A DNA stretch of 64,000 nt from NCBI GenBank assembly GCA_013433145.1, contig CM024169.1, positions 9,928,817-9,992,816 on the forward strand. The letters are read 5' to 3'. The position numbers and the translations under genes are program-made. Source of the stretch: Ascaris suum. Lineage: Eukaryota; Nematoda; Chromadorea; Rhabditida; Ascarididae. Below, one piece after another: positions 25,283 through 38,000 of the stretch. The notes below the pieces were generated by a model. The model saw nothing but the letters and a program-made list of their open reading frames with translations, did not search any database and was not told the origin of the DNA. Numbering within the stretch: position 1 is the stretch's first letter; the number at the start of each line of letters is the position of its first letter.

Positions 25283-26639
25283 GATATTTTAATTGATTCG
25301 GTCGCCTGTATCAATCGTCTGCAAAAGCTTCGCTTTTCTATCGTCCTAGCTAGGTGAGATGGAAATCTCACCTGTGCAGAAATGTGTGGAAATTATTTCA
25401 GCACGTTTAAATGCTCAAGTTTATAAACAAAGGTGGAAAATGGCATAGTAAACTATACAAGATGAAAAATTCTCCTAATCTGCTAAATTCAAACTTGATG
25501 GTTCTTAAGTTGAAAGTACCAACAGACAGACAAAACATACATAAGCAAAACCCTCTCACTTATTTGCAAAAGGAGCATAAGAAATGGCCAGTGCGATGTA
25601 CGATTCTCTATTTTAGCCCACCAACGTGGTGATTCTCATCGTTTGAAAAAGAAGCAACAAAACGTTGAACAATATATTCTCCTATGAAGCAGACCTATTT
25701 CACAAATCTTCATATAAAGAATGACTCTTTTGGCATCGAATATTTCGCAAACATGGTGGTTCTCTTGAGTGTTATAAAGTCTATTCTCAGCTAAACAACT
25801 GCTGTAAACGCGTCTTAGGTGTTTCCATGCTGCAAACGGTAGTTTTTATTATAACAGAATCTGCTGCAGAGGTATTACTTACTAAATTCCCTGTCGTCTA
25901 TACCTATAGATAATAGGAGATTCATTGAGAACTAGTAAGAACGCAAAGAACGAACAAGAGAAATATGGTCTTTTCATCATGTTTATGCTTCGGTTCTCAG
26001 CTATTGATGTGAACCTTTAGGCCGTAGATGGGGTGTCACTGCACTAATAATAGTACAAATGGTTGCTCAAAATTCAATTCTTAGTAATGGCTGTCTCCAG
26101 GGTGAATAAATTAAAAGAAGTGACCTTAAAAAAGCAAAAAGATAATGATATCAGCTGAGTTTAAACATAAACATGAAAATCGATAGCAAAGGTATAGACC
26201 ATTGTTTGGTAAATCATGCATACAATGATGAATAGTACGGCAACTGTGGACAGAGATCAACTTCGGTGTGGACTGCACTTATAAAACTGCTTGCCGTATT
26301 TGCTTCACTTCTCGGAATAGACGGTACATCAGCACGCTCACATGAACAAACGCGACGATCTCCTAATGTACCTCTGTAAAATGGTATAGAGCCAACAAAC
26401 TCATCCTTTCGCAGAAATGCTCTTCGAATATGTCGTGGTAGAAATCTCGACGACTACCAGACAGTTCCGGAGCCAGACTTTTCCAGAAGTTTGGTCCTCT
26501 AGTTGATTCGAACGAAACTTGCACGCCGATTACTTTTTAGGAAACAGGAATTGCTTCTTATGACCGGAAGAGCTGGAAATAGCCATGCGAACAAATGAAC
26601 TTGTGAGTTGTGGCTCCGAGACGATGATCACTGATCTTG

Positions 26640-27260
26640 ACTGGAAATTGTGATCACCATTCGAGTTCAGAGACGCCTTGAAGAAATAATATCGAAGTTC
26701 TTCAGAATATTCAGACTTGTAAACCATAAACAGCGCGACGAGAGATTGTGCGAATACGTTTGCTTGGGAACAGGTAGATTAGCATTCATAACAGATTGGG
26801 CTGCAAGTTTCTGAGATATTTTTGGAGTGCAACAAAACCCGTTTTGGAATATTGCACTCCTGAATTCCGGAAACGTTTTTAATATCGAGCTGTTGGAGGA
26901 CGTCCACAAACGCTCCACTTGTATTGCTTTCTGCAAGATTTATCGCCGTCTACATCAGGCTAATAACACCACTAGGCTAAAAATCTTTAACCTGGGATTA
27001 ATGGAATGTCGCACGCTCAAGTTCACTTCATCCCTTGTTATAAGATTGTTGCATAAAACTTGTCTGTTATCCCGCTGTTAGAAACATTACAGTGTGTTCC
27101 ACTCTCATAGTCGACGTAGGTAGCCAGTTTCGGCTGGCCAGAAAATGTTGCAGACAGTGTTCTATATAATTTCCAGCTTCGTGTTATACCAGTGCGGAAT
27201 CCGCTTCCTGCCTAGATCCTTAGTGTACTCACTTCACTAGCGGTAAAAATGGTTGAGTCG
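26640..27260 (+). mobile_element. Decayed non-LTR retrotransposon, end of reverse transcriptase ORF
   Basis: Broken plus-strand frames reproduce the conserved region after the RT catalytic core in CR1/Jockey-like LINEs. KPVLEYCTPEF at about 26834 matches the usual RPILEYxxPxW. IELLEDVHKRST, RLKIFNLGLMECRTLKF and VIRLLHK then match the thumb-like segment, and FRLARKCCR near 27130 fits the FSxRVxxxWN end. At least one frameshift and several stops are present, so the element is dead. The 5' part, endonuclease and poly-A tail were not found. Confidence 0.65.
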
Positions 27261-29697
27261 TGTCGACTTGCGCACTGATGCTGCTCGCACGCATTGAATG
27301 CTCATTTGCTCGGGTTGCAGTTTTGCAAACGTTGTGCTCTTCTTTTCTGTTTATGCTTCCATACTTTTGCGTGTTTTCTCATCTCGGGATGTTAAAGAGC
27401 TTCATAAGCTGTCCATCTATTCAAAATGTTAGCTGCAGGTACTTCTTCTACGCGATGGACTAACGAGATGAAACAATCGAAATGCACTAATGGATAAGAA
27501 ACGGGAACAAGGCATCGTATCAAACCATTGTCGCAACATTCCAACTGCTGAGCTGAAGCATTCAGGATCTATCACGATTTTCCTGTTCCACCACTCTCAT
27601 ATTCTGCTTCACCTCCTTTTGGGAAAGCTCCTCAAAAGTTATCCCGCTTTGGTTGATCAAAATTTTTATGCATTCTAGCAAATTTGCATTTGTGAAGTTC
27701 ATTATAGCGTGGTCATGGTCATCTATAGGAATTTGTTTGTAGACCTATCTGGTTGTCGCTAAGTGCAACAATTTCAATTCGGCGAATAAAAATTTGGTGC
27801 ATATAAGTTGTGTCAGAAGATATGACCAAATTGGCAATTCTCAGATTGATCTGTTATATATTGAAGGGGTTTTAGATGCTCAATGTGCTGAAACTTTGTT
27901 ACCTGTTTAACGAGCAGCACAAAAGCAACCTCAGCACCGAATTTAACTTGGAACAAGCGAACGTTTGTCTCAATAAAAGTAAACTTATGCAGAATTGCGC
28001 GAAAGATGAGCAAAATTTGCATAACTGCGAACGTTTATTGCTTGATGGCATTTAATAACGTTCCCTCGTCTAATTAGCGCCTATCATCATGACTTATCTG
28101 CGATGTTTTTTAACCAATTCATGGACTCTTATATTCTATGGAAGCGGAATAGAGGAGTGTTACTTTGTCATCGAATGAGAATGTAACTGAGTATAAAGAA
28201 GAAAAAAATCATGACTGATGAGAGGAAGGAGGTGGTGAGAATTTACAGCGAAATATCACCTGAAAACTCGAAGGATATTTAGTGCAAAGTTAGTTCGTGT
28301 GAATAGTTTCACAACTACAATCGCGATCTTAACAGTTAACGCCTTAGCAAGAAGAACGATTAGTGCTCTAAAAAAGAGCGAAGAAATGTACTTATTTGAT
28401 CGATATCGATTTTAACTGAAACAAAATTAGAATGGAATAAAGCTGAATTGGAGTCGATTGGTAAATGTTTATTTGAGTTAAATTTAAAAAATTTTAATCG
28501 CCAAAGATATAAGATATCAAAGAAAGATGAGTTGAATATGAAGTGTTGTGATGTGAATGCGAAATATTGTGCACTGAGAACCGTCTGATGCTTCTTTCAA
28601 AGCAAACGCGCTGAACGAAGATATAATGAAATATACTACCCATATCATTTAACAGCTATCTATTTGCCACACAAATGCTCTAAGAATTACTGCTTATGAT
28701 GACATAGTGAATGAAGAGCACTAATGGATAGAACCTCCGACCGGGAGCGAACTACCGAGAGCTCTAACCGGCTTGTGTACAAAGTTTTCACTCGCTCTTC
28801 GTTGAACTCTGGGAGATTGAGCCCTACCATGAATCCTCTAAGGACTGTTGGCCATGTTCAACAATGCTACATTCTAATGAAATGCCCCTCAGGTGTTTTT
28901 TGCAAAAATCCGTCCTGCCAAAGACGACCCGTTGTTCGTTACTAACCTGCGAAAAACCTTCATTGATGCGTATAAGTAGAAATATATTGCTTTATCAATA
29001 TAACTACTGAATCATGAAACTTTTTTGCACCGGAATTATCAATTTTGCACCGGAAACAACGGTAGTCACAGCTTGTAATAAAGAAACCAAATCCGGACTC
29101 ACCACTGGCAGGTGCCTTGGCTTATGCACGGTGCCTTGGCTAGAAGTCACGATGGGAGGAGCACAACTCGACCTCGAGGATACTGGAAAGTAAGCAATTT
29201 TTAGGTATCCTCGAAGGCAGCAGAAAATTGTTGAAAACCTCGAACGCTGGATTCTTACCATCGTCACTCGGCGTATATCGCTATCATTTTGTTTCCTTAA
29301 TCACTGAATCATCCCTTTTATCTAGTGCCATCTAGCGGCATTCTCGACCGTTCAAGTTTAACCTTCTGTACGCCGTTGAAGTTCCATGAAAGAGCAGTTC
29401 AAACGTATAATATTCCATTGCTTTCTATGAGTGATTTTGATTCATCGCACCTGAGAATCGTAAAAGCCCCCTTTATGGCAATGACATTTCCTTCGGTTTC
29501 AATTACATTCCATCTCTCTCCACCACATGTTCATTATTTTCACTCTTTTTCTATAGATCATGCTCTCAAATAAACATTTTTTTTCTCTTCTTATCTCATT
29601 TTTCTCCCTTAATCTCCCATTTCTCCCATTATCCTCCATTACATTACTATAATCTTAACGCTTGCATGTTTAGTGCACGAGTATGTTTATGCTGTCG

Positions 29698-29727
29698 CTG
29701 TTGTTGTTGTTGTTGTTGCTGTTGCTA
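29698..29727 (+). repeat. Trinucleotide microsatellite (GTT/GCT)
   Basis: Imperfect GTT repeat with GCT interruptions, about ten units, in intergenic DNA. Confidence 0.9.
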
Positions 29728-31119
29728 TCTATGAATTTGACAACGATAAATGACAAAATCGGAGAAAAGTGTGATTTATCCACAATGTGAAGCAGATTTG
29801 ACTCAATTTGCAACTAGAGAGCGCTTCTAAGAACCGATTGGAAACGAAAATCATAGAAAATTGCAACAAAGAAAAAAATATATAATTGTTCCTTCAATGT
29901 TCTTTAACAAAAGATGAAAGCTGAAATCGTTTCAAGTGAATCAAAGAAACATCAAACGAAATATCCATATAACCAATTAACACAATTATAATAGAATAGG
30001 TTATAAGTGATCATATGAAAGTGCCGAAATGTTGCTGTACTTTTATCAAAGCCAAACAACAACAAAAAAGATGAATGCCATTCACTCTTTATTCATAGGG
30101 AAAATCCATCGGATAGAATTTACTTAAATAAACTGAATTGCATTATACATTATTTATATTAAAGGGATAGAAGAATGCAATGCATTACAAAGAGGATTTT
30201 CATTCACGAAGAATTCTGTTAGAAGAGAAGAAAAATTAGCAAAGATTGTATTTGCGAAATTACAATCGTGCAAAACTTTAGATTATGAAGCGCAAATCTT
30301 CATAATCAAGAGAACCATAAAAATGGAAAACAAATAAAAACATTAGTGCAAATTTCAAAATGAATTCGATGTAAATAATTTGGAAATTAACTTGCTGGAA
30401 ATTTTCGCTATATTTTCCGAAACGAGACGGTTCTTAGTTTGCCTTTAAGTGCGAAGAAAATAATTTTAAATGCTGAAACGGTTGGTAACTTATCTCCTCT
30501 ATTTGCAGTTGTAATATGACAGAGGAAATATGAACGAAAAAGTACGATTAATTGCATCCATTAAGTGCATACAACAATAGCAGTGATGGCATTAATAGTT
30601 TTCAACTAACAAATTGTTGCGATAGGAGAATTTGAAGATGATAGAGAGCAGTGCCCGAGGTAACACCTGAGGTGACACCTGGGAGCAATTTCCGATTGAG
30701 GCGAGGAGTGGAAAGACTTATTGTACTGCGTCGATGTATTCGCTGACGTGACGAGTCGCATTTCTGCTTAATCTTAACGCTGCAAATCCTGTAATCAGCT
30801 ATAATATTTGCAATTATGGGATGATAAGTATATTCTTCACTTCGAACATGAAGACATGACGATGCTAGTTTTCCACTGATTTTATTTGGTGGGAAGTGTG
30901 CCTTAGGGGACAGCAGACCCACCCCCTCCCTCTCCCACTTTGTGGGAAAGTAATTAGCGAAGAAAAAATTTCCCCAGATGTTGAAAAGACAATGAATTTT
31001 TTGGCATAGAGAAATATGGATGCTTTGAATGTGGGAAAGCAACTAGTGAACGCAAACGGGTGCTATGAGGGCTCCTGGCAGCCGGCTGGTGCTTGTCGTT
31101 GATAGTGCAGCACACGCAC

Positions 31120-31292
31120 GACCACCGCCCCGTCGTAGGCATGACCCGCCCCCAATAGCACAAAAATGTGAACACGCCCCTCATCTGTGGCAAAACCGAA
31201 CAGAGATAGCGCTAGAAATTCAGCAACCTCGGGGCGGAGCTTATAACCTGCGAAGGCGGGGCTTGCAAACGATAGGCGGGGCATACAAACAG
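31120..31292 (+). promoter_or_regulatory. Cluster of GC-box-like motifs upstream of the AT-hook/BTB gene
   Basis: Three near-repeats of GGGCGGAGCTTATAA / GGCGGGGCTTGCAAA / GGCGGGGCATACAAA lie at 31231, 31255 and 31275, and at least two inverted counterparts (CCGCCCCG, CCCGCCCCC) lie at 31126-31153. They stand out from AT-rich DNA and end about 800 bases before the ATG of the 32100 gene. Sp1/KLF-like factors recognise such boxes, so a promoter or enhancer role is an inference. A transposon-derived minisatellite is the alternative. Confidence 0.4.
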
Positions 31293-32084
31293 GGACCAGA
31301 CTTGTGGTGCTCCGAGGTGGCGCTATTTCGGCCATCCTCTTCATTGATCGCGTCCCCGTCGATGGAGCCACAAAACCTTTCAATCATACATATATCGATT
31401 TATTCTGTTCTTTTTCTTCCGTTCTTCTATAATTAATAAGTTTTTAGGCGCATCGATTGCACACTGCAAAAGGCGACTTTTTAAAGCGAAATGAAAACGT
31501 CTGAGAAAGTAAGGTGATGGAAGGAGTGATTAGAAGTAATGACGTTATTTGGGATGAAGACCGAGAAATCCAGAGACGAATAAAAACCGCAACGAATTTG
31601 GCACATCAGCCATCAGATGCTAACGTTAAGCTCCTCTTCTAAAGCAGCATTAAGTAAACATAGAGACCATCATATTGGCTCTTTTATGTTCTCATACGGC
31701 CCCATCATAAATGCGGAACTTGACAACAGCTTCCACGGCCTCAGGACAAGACGGGACGTTTGAAAGTTGGACTCACAAAATTGCTCTGAATGTGAAATTA
31801 AAAGCATTTAATATAGCGCTGCTATACTCGTGAGGAACGCTTCTGCGTATTTTGTAGCGCAATATTGCTGAGTAGGCAATTTTACGTTGTCGCATTGCAC
31901 TATGTCACCGGAGAGACCAACGAACGGTAGGGCGGGAGAGGGAGGCAGGAATGGGCTACACAAAAATAGGATTGGCGCATTGGTGGAGGAGGGAGTGTCA
32001 TGCAACGTGACAGCGATGATATCCTCATCTATTTTAATGTGGACTGCTCGTTGTATGAAGTGGTAAATTTTGCATCTTATTAGC

Positions 32085-32086
32085 AG
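32085..32086 (+). promoter_or_regulatory. Candidate trans-splice acceptor of the AT-hook/BTB gene
   Basis: CTTATTAGCAG|GAACG ends here, 13 bases before the ATG at 32100, which fits a spliced-leader acceptor. Confidence 0.45.
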
Positions 32087-32099
32087 GAACGTAACCAAA

Positions 32100-35000
32100 A
32101 TGAAGCGGAAAATTACCGATGAAACCGCAAATTCGGATCGAATCGGCGAAGTTTGTGCGGAGTCAAACTCAGAAAATGGTGAGCATTGAGCGTTTATTCA
32201 GTGGTCGATTTCTGTTTCAACTAAAATTATTTAGCTGTTAAATTGTGAGGTGTTTTCTGCTCATCAGCAACGAACGCAGCGTATACTATCATCAAAAATT
32301 CCAAATGTTCAGCTATCATCATCGTTTGAATTGCTTTGTTATCGTCACAAGTCCACGATAATTACTGAATGGGTTTTTTTTTTTGAATTGCAGTGACAAG
32401 TTGCTTGTCTTGGCTGTATTTTTTCCGGACAGCGCTGATGTGGAGGAGGGGGGGGGGGGGGGAGGAAGGAATTGCGATACCGAGATTGCTAGTGTTGTGA
32501 ACATGACGTTGGGATTTTAAAGCGATACTTGTTTGAGCAAATTTGCGGGGTTTTCGTAAGTGAAATGCAAATTTTTTTGTTTTTATAGACTCGAGTATTT
32601 ATAAGTGGTAAACGACTGTTGATCGATGCTGTAGCGAGCGGTGTTTTCAGTTGCGAGCTCGTCGTCTTCCTCGTCAGCCAATGCAGGCGTACCGGACAAT
32701 ACGAAATGTGCGAATAAAGAGGAGGGGGCATCGAAGAGGAAACGCGGTCGACCAAGGAAAGCCGAACCGATTAACATCCCTTCGACATCAGACAGGTATC
32801 ATTCACACGATAATTTGGCTAATGAAACACAGGCCTTATTGGAGAGTGCCAATGCCGTGCACTCGGAGCATGCTGTTGGCACTATCCCTGCTTACGTTGT
32901 TTTATGATTGGGAGGCAATACCATTCGCAGTAATTCTCACGGTATTTTTGAAGCAACATAAATTGGCAGAGAATCTTCTGCACTCACTGCTTATGCGTCT
33001 TCGCGAATCTCCTTTGCATAGCAACGCTGTATCTGAGTGTGTATGTGCAGGTAGGTTTGTGCATCTCGCAGTTTCAACTCAGAAACTACTCCAGATAGGG
33101 GTACTAATTTTTACTGGTGTACTCTATACTATATATGATTTCTCAGACTTTTTCTCATTCATCCGTCAGCCTTAGCAACAATTACAGACATTTAAAGGCG
33201 AGCAAAACCGTGTGTTTTATGCACTCTTCAAATCAAAGAAAGCGAATTTTTTCTTAATTTGCAAGAATGGCAGAAGTAATTAAAATACGAAGGCAATATT
33301 TATGTATTTTTTCACTTATTGGTAATTTAAAGACTGCCTTCTCAGGTGAAACAACTACAAAAGCGCACATTGTGCCAGAGGCTGTGATAACCCTCTCCAC
33401 TGGTTTTCTTTATCAGTTATCATTGTAAAAGTGACCCGTCCATTAGTACCATTATTTAATGCTGAATTCAAGACCGTGAATTATGCTTGAATTTATTGCT
33501 GTATTCGCCTGTTTCCGTTGTGAGACATCCCCTATGGCACCCTGTTGGTGGTCCTCTTCAATGAATTTTTCAATATTATTGTTTGATCGATGGTTGAATA
33601 GTGCAGCTGTTAACTATTAAGCACCGACCGATTTCGTTCGATTAGCGCCGAATGATGTCCCGATCACTTCACTCACAAACTAAAAAATATGAGGAATGAT
33701 TTGATCCGATGAAGTGACCTATTTGATGAATTGCCCCAATCGAATCTTTTTCCAGATTTTGCCATTTAACGAAAAAGTAACGCATCTATATTTGCTACAA
33801 TTGCCCTATTTTTAACGTTAGGTGGTGAAAATTTTGGAAATAAAATTCGGTTTTCTGTGTGATAGAGAGAAAATATAGGTATTACCTTTCAAAGTAATCG
33901 CAGTCACTTGTGTGATAACATAACGCACACGTTGTCAGCATGCTTAGCACGTTTTAAAGTAAAATTTGCCCATGGAGCATTTATTATTACATGAAGATGT
34001 GGCGCTCAAAAAAATAACTTCGGCTAGTTATTGATGGCGTTATTATCTAGTAGCTCTGACACTAAGAAGGACAGCGCCATTGTGGATAAGGGGATCCATA
34101 AAACCATAATCGTAAAAAATGAGTTGTGCGAGTACGATCCTCAAGGTTCAAGCTTCATAACTGAAATTAGAGCTGATGTATGCAAAAACTTGTCCAACAT
34201 ATTCGCTGCATTGTAAACATTGAGATGCCGCCTTTTTGGATGTACGTCAACGCTAATTTACTACCGACAACATATCGGGATAATGTTTGCTAACTATGGT
34301 CACGATATAAATTGGGTTATCGATTCGAATTTCTGTACGATTTTATCAACTCCCGAGTGGATTTCGGTTATTCGAAGTTGCCGACAAGTTGTAGTTCTTG
34401 AGAAAATTGATTAGATATTGCTTAGAAGACTCGATTTTTTCCTCAAAAAAATTTTTTATTAGAACCGATTGTTGACAGCGATCGAATGAGATACTTTGTG
34501 CTTGTAGGCGTTTGGCAAATAAAATAGCTGATCGCGGAAATAAATCGGATTATGATTGGAATGTAGGCGTTATGACAGCTGAATAAGGTAGGTTGAAATC
34601 ACATAAAACTTATCACTGCATTATTTTGGCGCGTTGTCGTTTCTATCGTTGATAGTTTAGGCGCTGTCGGCGATGGAACATCACTTTAGAGTGAATTCCC
34701 CTATCGTTCTTCTTGTTTCTTGATGTATGCCATACCCTCAATATAGTCCCTTATTGATTTGTGCCTTTCACTCACTCAAACCTATGTTCGCAATTGTGCA
34801 CCTACTAGACGTTATCGCCGATAATATGGAACATTCAGTGATTGAATGTGTCGAAACGTTCACATACGTAATGACGACAGTGGTTGTCGCTCTGTGGTAC
34901 TCGGCCCAGTATGAACATTATTTCTCAAGAGTAGAACTTCAAAGGCGAATGGGATTGAAGGAACTTTCCAAAAAGAACTGCAGTGCTGGAATTGTCAGTT

Positions 35001-38000
35001 TTTTGAAGAGGAGACGGTGTCAGCAGTTTTGATAGAAATCTACGAGTCATTCAGTCGTATTATTTAATGGTTGGAGTTCATGTTCTCCTTTTCAGGGCGT
35101 CTATGGAGAACGGGAAAGGAGTGTCGACCGAAGTTGATCACCAGCGCGAGACGTCTTTTTTGCAAACAGTGCTCGGATTTGTTAAAGAGCAGGTACCAAA
35201 TTGCTCATCCGGTGCTTTCTGTGATACTAAAATTTACTGGGAATTGGTTGGGAGGCGGGGTGAAGACTGCATGGTTTATGGGGTAGTATCGGCGTTTAGA
35301 CACAGTGGAATCGAGTTCAGCTCTTGCTGAGCTCTGAAAGGTACAGTAAGCAGTGTTAGACATTCCTTAATTTGTTAGTGTTCAGCGCTTTCGCTGAGAA
35401 AAGGCTCAGTTCATAGTTTATGTTACGCCTTTTGCAGATAGAGTACTTTTTGCCATCTGAAGTAAGAAAGGTTTATTTTTGAGGTCGGAGTTGAACTTGT
35501 AACAGAGAATTCAAACTGCAACGAAGGAACTATAAGTGGTGGTTTCCGTACAGCGGTACACATTGAGTATCGATGAGGAAATTAGTGAATGAGAACGTTG
35601 GTTGTATTCATGTTTTGGTCGTTAGTGAATGACATGATCTTGTTGGCCACACGCGAACTGTCATAATTAACCCGGCTTTACGTGCAATGTTTTTTATATA
35701 AGCGAAACATTATAAGGCTCCATATTATCGCCATCTTTATTCAACATAAGAAATCATGCGGCAGTAACTCGGCGGAAGCATATGATGTAAGGTAACTTCT
35801 CACTACGAGCAAACCTCGAAGTGACAAGCAATGCAGAGGATGTCCGGTGATATTTCCTATGTCGTCTTTATCTTCTAGATGAATTTATTAGTGATTATTT
35901 TAGAAAAAGGAACAGCAAGAGAAGATGCCAATTCTTGAGTCGTTCTCTGTGACTTCTCCCTCTAAAGTTAAACAATCTACGAAAGGTATTTTCTTCTTTA
36001 TAATCTTTTGCTAATATTTTCTTTCTGTCAATGCTTGCTGTATCTGCGATTCCTCAGTATGAAGCACATTGATACAACCACCGTATCAATGCGATTCGTC
36101 TTACTTCACGAGATATTGAGTTTGCAGCAAAGAAGTTCAATTGATACAGTCGATACTACATGATGTTCGGATGTGAGTTTCTATTTAGCACTTCGACTTC
36201 TGTTATGGCGATTTAAAGATTCCATTAAGGTCGCAGGTGCATGAAAGTCATTAGTATTACATAAGGGATTACCTGGGATTAAATTGGGTTTGAAAGATCA
36301 ATACAGTTTAATCTGTACACATCTGTTTCCCTCGTTCTTGCTTTTGCAGCTCGCGAATAGAAATTATCAAAATAAAGCATTAGCACGTACCGAAAAACAA
36401 CCGTTTGGTGGAAGGTTAGCCCGGCGGGACGTTTGATGAAGACAGCGCCTGTACTTCTTTGATGCTTTGAAGCGTTTGCAATGCAAATCTGTTTGATGCG
36501 CTTTCTTATCGCTATTTCATAGACATATTATATTTGGCTTTTTCCTTTGCTAACAGTGTAGACCGTTTAAGTTCCGGGTTTAGTAAAACTTTCAGCTTTT
36601 TAAGTGCAGTCAGTTCCTGTAATCGCATTTGTGATGTGCAATGTGTTGGAACATGCTTCAGATATGGACGATGTGGTAGTTATTCACGATAGCTCAGTGG
36701 CACAAACGAGTCAGAGTGGGCACTCGACGATTACCGATCAGTCGAATGGCACAGAGCAAAAGGTACGGTTTCATTTTGCTCTCCTGCTTCATTTTTAGAT
36801 GCACTTACGAATTTTGAAGGAAAGCGTTACATTGCGTTGGTTTTCGTAAAATGCAAAACGCGAGATCTCGCACCGCGATCTGAACATCGAACACTACCGG
36901 CAGAAACGATGCCCGATACGACAATCTCCGCTCGCAGTGAAACGCAATATCGATATGATATTCGACATTGATTCATCCGTCAAAATGCATTTATAGGCGT
37001 TTAAAAATTGGAGAAATTTATATACTTTGTGCGGGTGGATTGCGAGAAGAGAATCTTTTGGAGAAGATTTCTGTGCGGTCGTGTTAATAGAAATATGAAG
37101 ACGTTGTTGGTGACTTATGAAACTGATAGGTTGGATAAGGTGACTGCAAAAATGGCCTTCATATTTGCTCTTTTGGTACACTTTCCTATTTCCTTCCTAG
37201 AATTGATCATATCTTATCAGTAGAGAGAATTAAAGAAAAAGTAAAAATATTTTACTAGTAAGAGAAAATGGAAATATTTTAAAGCTTATGGGTTTTCGTT
37301 GTTATTTTATTGTACAGTTTGTAAGGCTTTTCCTTTGATCAGTCACCATTCTGTTAAGCTTATCAGGGAGAATTTAGTTGATGTAAGTAGTATTGTTCAG
37401 AGGCTTATGTATGTTCCTTAGATTTTTTATTCACCTCATAAAAAATGATAAAAAGATAAATTTGGTGCTTTTACTCTAACGGCATCATGAGGATAATTTC
37501 ATTACAATTAATCATCCGCATAGCACAGTAAATTTTTTGTTCGGTTGATAAAGTTTTAGTCCGAAGAATGGTGTTGAAATAGTTTTCTTTCTTTCCCCTC
37601 CCCCACAGCATCCATCCATATACTATAACGATTTCAGGTGTAACGCATCCCTCATCTTCTTTTTCCGCCGATTAAAAAATTTGACTGGGTGATCACTTCG
37701 AGTAGTTGACGAATTGATAACGATGCTCGCGTGTTTCCCATAAATGCAAGTCGTTCCGTAGATTAGCAGAAGACTTGCGGGAATTTATCATTGTCATCAA
37801 CCGATCGTTTGAAATTGTTAAGTGCAAATTGCTTGACAAAAAGCTTAGGTATGCAGCCATTCATAGAAACCTTCTTGAAACAACTCAGCAAAAAGCACTT
37901 TCGATCAGCTTTGATCAAATGCGATGCCAATCAGATCGCTTCATCTTGGCAGCTTTTGACTCAGATCCGTTTTCTTTAATATTATGTCCACAATCTCTGA

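Larger units (their letters stand above)
25300..32084. other. Intergenic region between swip-10 and the AT-hook/BTB gene
   Basis: Mostly AT-rich DNA with no gene I can support. It holds a decayed LINE (26640-27260), a GTT/GCT microsatellite (29698-29727) and, near its right end, a GC-box-like cluster. Short open frames such as 28724-28945 (plus), 29004-29267 (minus), 30602-31042 (minus) and the overlapping pair around 31063-31436 show no domain and lack matching splice sites. Confidence 0.55.

Noticed and set aside
34727..35032. 101-codon plus-strand frame inside the second intron of the AT-hook/BTB gene
   Set aside because: Its acceptor and donor phases do not fit between exons 2 and 3, and those two exons join cleanly without it.
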